This document shows, piece after piece, positions 11,150 through 23,690 of a stretch of DNA of 64,000 nt. Source of the stretch: Sipunculus nudus (taxonomy: Eukaryota > Annelida > Sipuncula > Golfingiida > Sipunculidae); the NCBI GenBank assembly GCA_026874595.1, contig CM049318.1:43072456-43136455 (forward strand), in the 5' to 3' direction. Made by a program: the position numbers and the translations under genes. Every line of letters begins with the position of its first letter. Position 1 is the stretch's first letter. The notes beneath the pieces were generated by a model. The model saw only the letters and a list, made by a program, of their open reading frames with translations. It ran no database searches and was not told the origin of the DNA.

Positions 11150-12061
11150 TAAAGTAGATACTGATTGTAAGTGTGATGTAGACATTCAGTGTGGAACAGT
11201 ACCACTGAAAAACTCAGACGTGCTTAACAACCTGGATGCCAAACTGTCACACTTTACCGCACAACAACAACAAGACCTCAAGAACCTGCTGCGGAATTAT
11301 GAACATTTGTTTAGTGACATTCCAACATATGCGAACTAACATATTGTGCCATGACGTCGATGTTGGCGAGGCAAGCGCAGTCAAGCAACATCCTTATAGA
11401 CTGAATCCAGAAAAGCAAAAGTATCTACAGGATGAGATTCTATATTTGCTGGACGATGATTTTATTGAACCTAGTAACAGTAACTGGAGTTCATCATGTA
11501 TTCTTGTGCCAAAACCTGATGGAAGTTACCGTGTATGCACAGATTATCGAAAACTGAACTCTGTCACCAAGACTGACACGTTCCGCTGACAGAACGAGTG
11601 AAAGAAGTGTCTGCATTTGTGACGCCGCAAGGACTGTACCAGTATAAAGTTATGTCGTTTGGCATGAAGAACTCGCCAGCCACGTTCCAGCGCCTCATCC
11701 ATCTGGTTGTCAAGGACATTCAGGGCTGCGACGCATATAATGATGACCTTATCGTGTACAGGGACACCGGGAGAAACATCTACAAATTCTTCGCACCCTC
11801 CTCGAAAGACTTAGTGAAGCAGGTCTGACCGTCAACTTAGTAAAATCTGAGTTTTGTCAGGCACAAGTAACATTTTTGGGTCATGTTGTAGGGCAGGGTC
11901 AAGTAAAACCTGTCGATGCTAAAATAAGCGCTATTTCTGCATTTCCTAGACCAGAAAACAAAAAGCAAATAATGCGTTTTCTTGGTATGGTTGGATACTA
12001 CCAGAAGTTTTCTCCAAATTTTTCTGCTGTAACTGAACCTTTGACTAATTTGTTAAAGTAG
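11150..12061 (+). pseudogene. Reverse transcriptase of the Gmr1-like pol, internally deleted
   Basis: The entry region reads AVKQHPYRLNPEKQKYLQ and DFIEPSNSNWSSSCILVPK, then DGSYRVCTDYRKLNSVTK. The fold then breaks at about 11585: the segment that should hold motif A, the first catalytic Asp, is missing and the sequence jumps to VSAFVTPQGLYQYKVMSFG. The YxDD box is present as YNDD near 11737. The connection domain includes MRFLGMVGYYQKFSPNFS at 11970-12030. Stops occur at about 11338, 11588, 11826 and 12059. Loss of motif A means that this RT could not work even if the frames were joined. Confidence 0.88.
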
Positions 12062-12541
12062 AAACAAAAGTTTGTATGGAATGTTCAGTGTGAAAATGCA
12101 ATTCAGAATTTGAAAGCAATTCTGCAAAGTTCGCCAGTTTTAGCAGCTCCAGACTGTTCTGTACCTTTTAAGTTGGCTGTAGATGCTAGTGATACTGCTG
12201 CTGGTGCTGTGTTGTTACAAGAAGGCAATGATAGCATAGATCATCAAATTTGTTATTTCTCAAGAAAGTTTAATGCAAACCAGAAAAACTACTCCACCAT
12301 TGAAAAAGAACGTTTGGCTTTGATTTTGGCCTTGCAACATTTTGAAGTTTATGTTACTTCATCAGTCAAGCCTTTCATTGTCTTCAGTGATCACAATCCT
12401 CTCACGTTCATGAACAAGTTGAAGTGTAAAAATCAAAGAATGTTGAGATGGAGTTTGTTCTTACAAGATTACAATCTTAAAATCAAACACATTAAAGGGA
12501 AAGACAATGGACTTGCTGAAAGCTTATCGAGATGTTTATAA
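12062..12541 (+). pseudogene. RNase H of the Gmr1-like pol
   Basis: A continuous stretch carries Gypsy-type RNase H motifs: FKLAVDASDTAAGAVLLQ (first Asp), STIEKERLALILALQHF (Glu), IVFSDHNPLTF (Asp) and HIKGKDNGLAESLSR at the C-terminus. The stop at 12539 is followed by about 120 bp of A/T-rich sequence and the polypurine tract. This is the best preserved domain of the element, but it depends on upstream pol frames that are broken. Confidence 0.85.
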
Positions 12542-12664
12542 AATGTTGTAAACGAGATGTTTATGTAATTTTGTAAATAAGATGATTTTTGAGATGTTGT
12601 AAAAATTTTATGATTGAGATCGCAAAAAAAAATTTTTTTTTTGAGAAAACTGATTTCTTTCTTT

Positions 12665-12676
12665 CAGGATGGGGAG
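12665..12676 (+). promoter_or_regulatory. Polypurine tract
   Basis: CAGGATGGGGAG immediately precedes the TGTT start of the 3' LTR, the position expected for the plus-strand primer. Confidence 0.7.
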
Positions 12677-13485
12677 TGTTTCAGATGTCTTTTTTATTGT
12701 GTGACACGGGCGTAACTCGTGTTGTAGCGGCCTTGCCTGGCCGGGTGTTGCACTCTCAGTTTAATCCGTACTGGTTGAACTCTTGTTGTCATGCTATTCT
12801 GGGGTTTTCTGAGCCGGGCGAGCTCACGTGTGAACCCTGATATGTAGAGACACGGCATTCGTTGTTCTGGATGTTTCCTGTAACGCGTGTGTACTGTGTA
12901 TTATGTTAGATTCTTTAGATTGTTCGAGAAATAGAAAGTTCTCGGCTTGAGATGAGAAGCTGTAAATAGGGGCTATTCCAGCGGACACAGAAGAGTGGGA
13001 CCTTTTTGGATACATGCAGCAGTTAGAGATTTTCTTCAAATTTATGACGGATTTTTTGCAGTCTTCAGTTTGCCTTTCGGATCACTGCTAGGATTTCAGT
13101 TTTGGATTACAGTAGATTGATTTTGTAATTACATTAGCCTGTTATTCTCCGAGAGAATTGGTGTGAACTGTTCGTCCGGCTTAAACATTTTAAAGGACTT
13201 TTCGCTGTGACAGTGGTGGTATCCAGGTACAGTGCACTTTGTTTATTTTACTGTGATTATATTGATTTGCTGTTATACTGTTGTTGTACTGTGAAATTGT
13301 ATTGATTTAGTGTATTGTTTTAAGAATAATTTAAAGTTATTTGTTAACAAAAACCACTGACTTCTTTATTCATTCCCCTAGACATTTCACGCTGCCTAGT
13401 GTTACAGAATCTGATTTTTTTTTCTCCATTACAAAATTTCTGTTCATCACGCATACGTGATCTGTTGATATTAGGTTCCGTAACA
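12677..13485 (+). repeat. 3' LTR of the Gmr1-like element
   Basis: It begins TGTTTCAGATGTC and ends TTCCGTAACA. It differs from the 5' LTR by substitutions and several small deletions, for example after GTAAATAGGGGCT. Confidence 0.9.
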
Positions 13486-13600
13486 AACTGTATTTATTAA
13501 CAAATGATCAGATGGATGTTTTTCCTGATCCTATGCGCATTCCAAAAAGGCCGATTCACCCGTCGTTTATACTTCAGGAGACCTTTAGGTATGCTCAATG
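13486..13600 (+). pseudogene. LINE reverse-transcriptase fragment, continuation
   Basis: After the AACT duplication the frame reads YLLTNDQMDVFPDPM and HPSFILQETFRYAQ, the RT segment that follows the SRIKL end of the left part (about 7090). This shows that the Gypsy-type element entered an existing LINE copy. The LINE is cut again at about 13600 by a MITE. Confidence 0.75.
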
Positions 13601-14990
<1,390 letters not shown>

Positions 14991-16118
14991 CAAAATATGA
15001 ACACAGTGAGGGAGTTTAGATATTTGCCAGGCACAGTGTGACTCTAGGATGTAAAGAAAAAGTATAGGATAAATGACTTTTCTTAATTATTTAGCTGAAG
15101 TAAAATTGGGCGAGGCCTTTTGGGTAATGTAGTTTTACATAGGGAACAAGGAAGTCCAACGGATTAGAAAATACCAGTCAAATGATGCCTTGGTGTGATA
15201 GTGAAATGGAAGTTGGAAAATGGATCATATTCGTTGGGTGGAAGCCTCATACTCAGCCGTACAAAAGCCATCAACTATATCGATCGAATAAAATAACATT
15301 TTATTCACTTCATATTCAAATATTATTTATTCATTTGATTCAGACAGGGAGTTAATATGTGCACATGATTGCCCTACTGGGCACCCTTTCTGATAGGCAC
15401 TGTAGGCCTACCGGGCCTATTTGAATTAACGATAAATTAAAATATCCCAGCTTGTACAATTAATAGTGCAGATCCTCGGTATATAATTCATAAGCGACTT
15501 ATACAAAATATACAATGAACGGCTATCGACCAAAGCACAAATATTAAAGTTATTTTACCATGCAACCCATGAAACGTAACTTTTTAACGGACCGCACAAT
15601 TCCACTTAAAACATGTGAAGTACGCTGCAGGCGTATGCATATATGCCGCAGAACCTTGTGGATGTCATTCTCTGAAAACCCTGAGACGTGATATATAAGC
15701 AGACTCGAACAGTGCTGAGTCTGAAACTACATTATATATTATCGGGTGTTAGAATTGAAGAAATGAGTGTTGTGGAAAAAATGGTACACATTTGGTAAAG
15801 GGGTTAGACAGTGATTAATCAAAGCGAGTAGAGAGAAACACATGGTCTGAAACCGAAGAATAAAATCGGAGAAGTGACCACACGATACTAATCAGACTTT
15901 TGTACATTAATGTTAGATGTGAATGTTTTGCCCATGTGGGAAAGGAGTTTGTATGCAACAGTTGCTGGTTCGGCTGTGATTGAGAGCTTATCCATGCCAG
16001 CGTTCTGAATGATTACATCTTGTGTCCTGCAGCCCTGTTCACGCGCACGATACATCCCGATAGGAAGGCGACCTTGTTAGACCGAAAGCGCATCATATAT
16101 AGTTTCTTGCTGGCAATA
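14991..16118. other. Unassigned AT-rich spacer
   Basis: No ORF of interest, tandem repeat or recognisable element end is seen. Confidence 0.4.
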
Positions 16119-17175
16119 AAGCCCCGATGTTGAATTCGTGGCGATTCGTGGCCAATCGGCCTGTCGAGTGATAAAAATTCCATCACGACCACGATATTGT
16201 ACGAAAGGAGTACGATGCCAGTACGATTGGCTACGACAGTGACACGAAGCCAGCACGATATGACAGGACACATTCAAAAATGTTCACGGCTCCGTGACGA
16301 CGTCTAAGAAACTGGTACGATATTTCCACGATTGATCTGCGACTTGTGGACGATACTCCTACGATCATTCAATTTTGCTATGGATTGTTAGATAGCTATA
16401 TATGTGATATATGGCTATTGTAATGTCACAAAGAAGACGATATTAGTAAAAGGACACCATAACAACACTCTACTCAACTTCTCCAGATATTTTAATTTGA
16501 CAAAAGTTATCCAGTTTAAAACACTGATAATATATGTCTCATTTGATTTGAGTAATTAGACAATTACGACTTATTAAGACGACTGTCTTAATCGGATGTA
16601 AAATATCTGTATTCTCAAAATATTGGTTAAAATATCTTATTGATTCAGCTCTCAATGTGATATAGGATTCTGTTAATATAAATTAGTGTTAGGCTCAGTG
16701 TATTCTCCCATAGTAAAATAGGAAATTCATAATTTATTATATTGACCATATGATTAAGTATGACGAAACTGTATAATATATTCAGCTTCTTTAAACTGTT
16801 TTGGTTCAAATTTATTTTGTCAACCAATAACCACGATAAAAAAATTTCTTTAAAACAAATTTACGAAACTACATGGTTTATTCACTGCAAAAACTTCCTT
16901 GTTTGTTTACAAAGAAGTTACAAATTACAAAGGAAACGTAATTTGATTCAGCTTCTTCTAATTATTTTAGTTCAAATTTAGTTGGAACCAATAACCACAA
17001 TACAAATCTTCTTTAAAACAAATTTACAAATCTACACAGTGTTCTTACTTCTAAACCTTATTCCTCATTGGTTTGTAAGAAGTTAAGAATCACTAAGAAA
17101 ATAAAATTTTCCGTTACATTATGATGTCAGTTCTTGATGATTCGTCACTAAATTCGTGGAAGTAGGAAGGGGCTT
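16119..17175. mobile_element. TIR element with AAGCCCC ends and TA target site
   Basis: The left end begins AAGCCCCGATGTTGAATTCG and the right end, reverse complemented, begins AAGCCCCTTCCTACTTCCAC. A TA dinucleotide lies directly outside both (16117-16118 and 17176-17177). Subterminal zones of about 250 bp are dense in ACGA/TCGT motifs, and the core is AT-rich. No transposase is seen, so it is a non-autonomous, TA-targeting element. Confidence 0.65.
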
Positions 17176-17180
17176 TATGA

Positions 17181-17547
17181 ACGTGACTCTCTCTTGAGAG
17201 GTTCTTGTGGTAGTCGTATTGTAGTCGTGTTGAAGTCGTGTCGATGCCATTGTCCTTCGTGAGCATTCGTGACATTGTTTTACATCACGAATTTACAAGA
17301 ATTATGAAGACTCTCATACGACTTACCAAAAAACTGTTACGACTTAGCTACGACTTGTGACGACAAAGCTTAATTTTTGAACATTTCAAAAATAGCGCCA
17401 CGAATTCTGAGTGCTCAAGACCTCGCTACGAACATTACCGAATGTTCAAGATATCATCTACGACACTCCCACGACATCTCTACGAATTTTAATGATGTAA
17501 GTTCGTGGCGATTCGGCGTCAAATTCGTGAAAGTGGGAACGGGGCTT
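17181..17547. mobile_element. Partial second copy of the AAGCCCC element
   Basis: The same ACGA/TCGT-rich subterminal sequence ends in GGGAACGGGGCTT at 17535-17547, including CGTGGCGATTCGGCG, which mirrors the left end of the complete copy. There is no left terminus, so it is a solo end or a tandem remnant. Confidence 0.55.
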
Positions 17548-17869
17548 AACTCCTGATAGTGACGGTTCACGAGTAATAGGAAGCTTGGGGTAATCATTGC
17601 ACAGAATAGCGGCCAGAAGAAATCTGCCTTCCTGTTTGCCCAATATTTTTTATTTATCTAAACTTAGTATAAATAAAGACTGAACTATATATATATGTGT
17701 GTGCGCGTGTGTGTGACTGATGATCAGCTTTTACTATACGACAAAAAAGCGGGAATTATTGGAAGAGTAATGCTGGTAAATATGTTTCTTGTGGGAAGGA
17801 GGCTAGAATACTATGATAGGCAGGGAACTGCCGGTTTTCGGTAGAGGCCTGTAGTTAAGCTTATGGGAC
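17548..17869. other. Unassigned spacer with a short (TG)n
   Basis: It holds a TG/CG run near 17690-17715 and, at 17818-17865, a segment (GGGAACTGCCGGTTTT and GTAGAGGCCTGTA) repeated near 19280-19320. Confidence 0.45.
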
Positions 17870-18064
17870 TTTTCGGATTTCCGCGGCCGCCAGGGGGAGT
17901 GGATATCAGAGCGGGCTGCCAGAGGGGTCCCCATGAATCGCACGCGCAAATAGCAGCTATTTGCTACCTTAAAGGTGCTAAAGCTGCCGCCAGGGGGAGT
18001 GGGTATGAGAGCGGCCTGACATAGGGGCCCCCCATGAGTCGCAAGCCCCCATTAGTCACAAATC
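17870..18064 (+). repeat. 100-bp tandem repeat, left part
   Basis: Units share GCCGCCAGGGGGAGTGG, starting at 17886 and 17986. The array resumes after the LINE with units at 19056 and 19157 and a variant at 19360, giving a 100-101 bp period. Each unit also holds a small palindrome, AAATAGCAGCTATTTG. Confidence 0.85.
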
Positions 18065-19029
18065 AGCCTTTCAGATTGTAAAATTATCAAATATGCAGAC
18101 GACACTGTCATTCTAGGCCTGATACACAAGAATGATGAATCGCTCTACAGGAAAACCATTCAATATGTGACTGGTTGGTGTGAGGAACACTACCTTCAGT
18201 TAAATGTAAAGAAGACTAAAGAAGTAGTCCTTGATTTTAGGAGATCAAAATCTGTAATTACCCCAGTTGCTATCAAAAATGAAGATGTTGATATTTTAGA
18301 AAATTATAAATACTTAGGATGTATTATTGACAGAAATCTGAATTGGAAAGAACATGTGTTGAATCAATCCAAGAAAGCAAACAAAAGATTATATTACCTT
18401 TATTATCTAAGAAAGCTTAATATTGACAAAACCATAATTACCATGTTTTATAATTCAGTAATTTCCAGTGTCCTTACTTATTCACTGGAGTGCTGGTTTA
18501 CAAATATATCTGATAAGTTAAAGAAACAGTTGAATAATAACAGGAAGAGAAGTAGTAGAATAACTGGTACTTCTCTTGTCACACACCAGGAAATCTGTGA
18601 AACCAAAACAATGGCCTTCATATCTAAGGTCATGAATGACACAACACATCCCCTATATTCAGAGTTCCGTTTTTTACCTTCAGTTAAACGCCTAGATACA
18701 ATATTCTGCAGAACAACTCGTTTTAAAAAATCTCTCGTACCACACAGTATTAAACTTTTTAACTCACAACCCACTTAGAAATTTAATGTTTTGAATTATG
18801 TGTTTTACCTGCAGAATTATCTGTTTTATCATTTTTACATGCTTAATTTTACATGCATAGTCAATATGTTATGTGTGATTTTTATGTATTTTTATGTATT
18901 ATTTTTATGTATTAATCTATCTATTTACTTATTTATTTTTTATGTAATGAATTGCAAGTCAACGACAAATTCCTGGAACTGAAGGCTAATAAATGTTATC
19001 TTATCTTATCTTATCTTATCTTATCTTAT
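18065..19029 (+). mobile_element. 5'-truncated LINE copy with (TTATC)n tail
   Basis: It matches, nearly base for base, the 3' part of the intact LINE at 60105-63300. The 5' boundary falls at AGCCTTTCAG inside the RT domain, just before the ADD box. The 3' end carries about seven TTATC units. Such 5' truncation is the usual result of target-primed reverse transcription. It splits the 100-bp tandem repeat. A clean target duplication was not found. Confidence 0.88.
18067..18778 (+). pseudogene. LINE reverse transcriptase C-terminal fragment
   Basis: The open frame runs from CKIIKYADDTVILG, the catalytic ADD of RT motif C, through TGWCEEHYLQLNVKKTKE and the thumb region to LFNSQPT at the stop. 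It differs from the intact 937-residue protein by only about ten residues, for example VLDF for VFDF, NNNRKR for NNTRKR and SVKR for SGKR. It lacks endonuclease and RT motifs A and B, so it is a dead-on-arrival fragment. The close match implies recent activity of the family. Confidence 0.88.
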
Positions 19030-19260
19030 TTGCTACCATAAAATGTGTCAAGACTGCCGCCAGGGGGAGTGGATATGAGAGCGGGGTGCTAGAGGGGTCC
19101 CCATAAGTCGAACGCGCAAATAGCAGCTATTTGCTACCATAAAAAGTGTCCAGACTGCCGCCAGGGGGAGTGGATATCAGAGCGGGCTGCTAGAGAGTAC
19201 CAGTGAATCGCACGAGCAAATAGCAGCTATTTGCTACCATATAATGTGTCACGTCTAGCG
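19030..19260 (+). repeat. 100-bp tandem repeat, right part
   Basis: Two further units (core GCCGCCAGGGGG at 19056 and 19157) continue the array interrupted by the LINE. The next 170 bp carry a duplicated flank (GGGAACTGCCGGTTTTT) also seen near 17820. Confidence 0.8.
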
Positions 19261-19434
19261 CTACGGGGAGTAGACGTAGATAGGCGGGGAACTGCCGGTT
19301 TTTGGGTAGAGGCCTGTAATAAAGCTGGTGGGATTTTTCCCAGGCAGTTTCGCATTAGTGCCGCCAGGGGGAGTGGAGATGTCCGTGTTTTGGGTAACCG
19401 GAACTTTAAGGGCAAGGCTTAAACGGCAAGTAGT

Positions 19435-21815
19435 TGTCACGGGTATTATAAATTTTGTCCATAATATGGGTAACCCTAACCCTTCGGGCATGAATTACTC
19501 CAGTAAGTGCGTTTCACAGGTCTCCTAATATATCCGTGATATGTGTAACCCTAACCCTTATTTGTAAAGTGCTTGACCCAGGTTCCGTTTAATGTCCGTG
19601 ATATGGGTGTCCCTACCCCTTCGGGCATTGAATACTAGAGTGAGCGCGTGACACTGGTGACATTTTACAAGATGTCTTTATTTGGTAAATATGCTATATC
19701 CTTGATACGGGTTACCCTAACCCTTAGGGCATGAAATACTCCAGTCAGTGTTTCTCACTAGTGATATATGCCCCGTCGAGCGTGAAATACTCCAGAAAGT
19801 GTTCGTCACGATCAATTTATGCTATATCCGGGATACGGGTTAACAAAACCCTTCGGGCATGAAATACTCCAGTAAGTGTTTTTCACTAATAATATATGAT
19901 ATATCCTGGATACGGGTTCCCCTAACCCTTCGGACATGAAATACTGCAGTAAGTGTTTGTCACTATTAGTATTTGCAATATCCGGGATATGGGTCACCCT
20001 AACCCTTCGAGCATGAAATACTCCAGTAAGTGTTTTAAACCCTTCGGGCATGACATACTCCAGTAAGTGTTTGTCACTTTTAATATATGCTATATACGGG
20101 TTACCCTAGCCCTTAGGGCATGAAATACTCCAATAAGTGTTTGTCACTTATAATATATGGTATATCCTGGATACGGGTTACCCTAACCCTTCGGGCATGA
20201 AATACTCCAGTTAGTTTTTGAAACCCCCGGGCATGAGTACTCCAATAAGTGTTTGTCACTAATAATATATGCTATATCCGGGATACGGGTTACCCTAACC
20301 CTTAGGGCATGAAATACTCCAGTATGTGTTAGTCACTCCTAGTAATATGCTATATCTGGTATACGAGTTACCCTGACACTTTGTACATGAAATACTCCAA
20401 TTAGTGTTTGTCACATATAATATATGCTATATCCGGGATACGGGTTAGCCTTACCCTTCGGGAATGAAATATTCCAGGAAGTGTTTATCATTATTAATAT
20501 ATGCTATATCCGGGATAAGGGTTAGCCTTACCCTTCGGGAATGAAATAAACCAATAAGTGTTTGTCACATATAATATATGCTATATCCGGGATACGGGTT
20601 AGCCTTACCCTTCGGGAATGAAATATTCCAATAAGGGTTTGTCACTATTAATATATGCTATATCCGGGATACGAGTTACCCTTACCCTTCGAGCACGAAA
20701 TACACCAGTAAGTATTTACTCCAGTAAGTGTTAATCACTATTAATATATGGTATATCCTGGATACGGGTGACCCTAAGCCATCGGACATGAAATTCTCCT
20801 GTGTTTGTAACTATTAATATATGCTATATCCCTATCTGGAGAAAGTGTTAATCTCTATTAATATATGTTATATCCGGGATACGGGTTACTCTAAACCTTA
20901 GAGCATGAAATACTCCATTATGTGTTAGTCACTACTAGGATTATGCTATATCCGGGATACGAGTTACCCTGACACTTGGTACATGAAATACTCCAGTAAG
21001 TGTTTGTCACTATTAATAAATGCTATTTCCGGGATACGGGTTACCCTAACCCTTCGGGCATGAAATATTCCAATAAGTGTTTGTCACATTTAATATATGA
21101 TATATCCGGGATACGGGTTACCCTAACCCTTCGGGCATGAAATATTCCAATAAGTGTTTGTCACATTTAATATATGATATATCCGGGTTACGGGTTAGCC
21201 TTACCCTTCGGGAATGAAATATTCCAGTGAGTGTTTGTCACGATTAATTTATGCTATATCCGGGATACGGGTTACCCTATTCCTTTGTGCATGAAATACT
21301 CCAATAAGTATTTGTCACAATAAATATATGGTATATCCCTGATACGGGTTACCCTAACCCTTCAAGCATGAATTACTCCAGTAAGTGTTTACTCTAGTAA
21401 GTGTTTGTCACTATTAATATTTGCTATATCCGGGATACGAGTTACCCTAACCCTTCGAGCACGAAACACACCAGTATGTGTTTACTCCAGTAAGTGTTTA
21501 TCACTATTAATATATATGGCATATCCTGGATACGGTTGACCCTAAGCCATATGACATGAAATTCTTCTGTATTTGTAACTATTTATTTATGCTAAATCCG
21601 TATCCGGAGCAAGTGTCAGTCACTATTAATATATGCTATATCCGGGAAACGGGTTACCCTAAGCATTCGGACATGAGATATTCCAGTAAGTCTTTTTTAC
21701 TATTAATATATGGCGAATGCGGGATACAGGTTACCCTAACCCTTCGGACATGAAATACTCCAGTAAGAGTTTGTCACTATGAATATATACTTTATCTGGG
21801 ATACGGGTTACCTTA
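19435..21815 (+). repeat. 78-bp satellite with a telomere-like core
   Basis: About 30 diverged tandem units share TGCTATATCCGGGATACGGG, TTACCCTAACCCTTCGGGCA and TGAAATACTCCAGTAAGTG. One unit measured between CTATATC motifs near 20270 and 20348 is 78 bp. The conserved centre CCCTAACCC is one and a half telomeric repeats. Truncated and fused units are common. Confidence 0.9.
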
Positions 21816-21823
21816 AAGGCGGT

Positions 21824-21955
21824 TTCACACCGGATGCGTCCGAACGAATTTTACGTCCGAACGAAAATTTGCTGTACGAACGAAAAAATAAAATCCTTTA
21901 TTTTATATTGGTGCATACACACCTAATCTGAACGACGCTTTCCGTACGATAAAAA
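21824..21955 (-). mobile_element. MITE fragment D (right terminus only, inverted)
   Basis: It starts AGGCGGTTTCACACCGG and matches, in reverse complement, the right 130 bp of copy B (about 23560-23690), sharing AATAAAATCCTTTATTTTAT and CACACCTAATC. It abuts the left end of copy B. Confidence 0.7.
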
Positions 21956-22169
21956 TAAGGCGGTTTCACACCGGATGCGTCCGAACGAATATGACACGAA
22001 CGAATATTTTTGTCGTTCCAACTAAAATCCTGACGCATCCGAAATTTCATTCACTCCAAATCCGAACGATATTTTTGGTTTCCGACCGAGAAATTTTCGT
22101 CTCCGAAATTCGTATTGGACAGCTATATGAGAAATATATCGGATTCACTACAATATAGGCTTTATTGCC

Positions 22170-22240
<71 letters not shown>

Positions 22241-22347
22241 TAAGTGGTATAGCCGTGTTAGTCTGTAGCTGAAGCGAAGGTAAAGAAAAAAAGTGACGCC
22301 TTTTAGATAGACTTTTTATATAGATAAACCTTTTAGTTTATTAACAT

Positions 22348-22400
<53 letters not shown>

Positions 22401-22401
22401 A

Positions 22402-22458
<57 letters not shown>

Positions 22459-23690
22459 TACAGAAAAATGTCGAATATTTTTTAACTTGTTGATTTTCTC
22501 ATTAATTTTGTAATCAATAATAATTAATAATTAAGTTTTTCTCTGAGTGTACTGACTGTATAATTGAAAATTATTAGGCCTTGCTAGGTACAAGCTATAG
22601 TCATGAGTTCACAGGTGACATATTTTTATAAACCACTGACTGGACCCAGATTCCCATTGCAACATGCCTTTAAAATTAATTGTGCAACCTGTTGTTTCAA
22701 CAGAACAGATTCCATTACAACTCCTGCATTTCAAGTTAAATCAAAATTTGAATCACTAATTTATTTTGATTTATATTTTATCTTCAAATGTGCCAATATG
22801 ATTTAGAACAGTCTGCCCAAAGCTTTGAAACTTCTGTTTATATGCAAAACGTTTAGCTAAAAATAATACTTTTGTAATAATAAAAATGACACATGAAAAA
22901 AGTTAGTTTCATTATATTTTTTTCTAAATTTATCGAGGAACATTTTATTTTCGGGGAGGGGTTGCGTAATGAACACTGAGTCCTTGATAATGTTGCTTAT
23001 TTTTATATTCAGGGACGTCAATATGGGGGGGGGGGGGTGGGGGCTAGTGGGGATGATCAATGTAATATTCCCCCCCCCCTTCAGAAATTAACTGTAATAT
23101 ATTGAAAAAACGATATATCAACAATAAGAATTTACCATGAAATATTAGACCTTAACCTGGTTTAAAAGTCTAAATGTTTTGTCCTCGATTTTAAATTAAA
23201 ATAAGTGGCCAAGCGGCGATTGAAATCCCCTATGATAAAAATATAATTTCCCCCTAGGAAATATACATATTAATATAAGTATAATCATATAATCATTGGA
23301 GCTAAAAAAAGTTATAAATATCTGTTAAATCAAATAAATTTGATTGAAATAAAAAAAAATTCCTCTTTTTATATTTTTCTTTTATCACATAATTCTAAAA
23401 CAGTGGACAAGCAAACATTTCTTTGTTGTACAGTATTATATATCAAATAGGTAACATAAAAATGAACCAGTCTGGTTATAAATGTTCTAGCTCTTTTGTG
23501 TTGAAGGTGAAAAGAAGCCATTCTTGTCCGATGCGAACGACAAAAATTAGAACATGTTCTATTTTTTTCGTTCGGATACCATCGTTCGGATTAGGTGTGT
23601 ATGTGCCAACATAAAATAAAGGATTTTATTTTTTCGTTCGCACAGCAAATTTTCGTTCGGACGTATCCGGTGTGAAACCGCCTATAGAAC
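21956..23690 (+). mobile_element. MITE family 'GGCGGTTTCACACCGG', complete copy B
   Basis: Both termini are present: GGCGGTTTCACACCGGATGC on the left and its near reverse complement, ending ACCGGTGTGAAACCGCC-like at 23665-23688, on the right. Inside are (TA)n, (AAT)n and (GA)n runs and the body shared with copy A. No protein is encoded. The target duplication is obscured by neighbouring copies. Confidence 0.8.
22160..22455. repeat. Compound (TA)n / (AAT)n / (CA)n / (GA)n microsatellite
   Basis: Successive runs of TA, AAT (22199-22238), ACAC, TA and GAGA, split by a short unique segment, all inside MITE copy B. Confidence 0.9.

Larger units (their letters stand above)
7095..13485 (+). mobile_element. 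Gypsy-type LTR retrotransposon, Gmr1-like gene order
   Basis: This is a 6.4-kb element with LTRs of 829 and 809 bp, 6-bp terminal inverted repeats TGTTAC/GTAACA (TGTTTC at the start of the 3' LTR), a 4-bp target duplication, a primer-binding site and a purine-rich tract. The order of recognisable domains is gag, protease, integrase, reverse transcriptase, RNase H. Canonical Gypsy elements have integrase last. The integrase-first order together with Gypsy-type RT and integrase is the hallmark of the Gmr1-like group. LTRs have diverged by small indels and substitutions, and the coding region has frameshifts, stops and an RT deletion, so this copy is old and defective. A solo LTR of the same family is at 55329-56176. 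Confidence 0.92.

Noticed and set aside
18791-18982. A 63-codon ORF after the truncated LINE
   Set aside because: It is the LINE 3' untranslated region; the matching region (60087-60326) after the intact LINE is also non-coding.
19435-21815. Possible chromosome end (telomere)
   Set aside because: CCCTAACCC occurs only once per 78-bp unit, units are highly diverged, and non-telomeric sequence continues for 40 kb on one side and 19 kb on the other.
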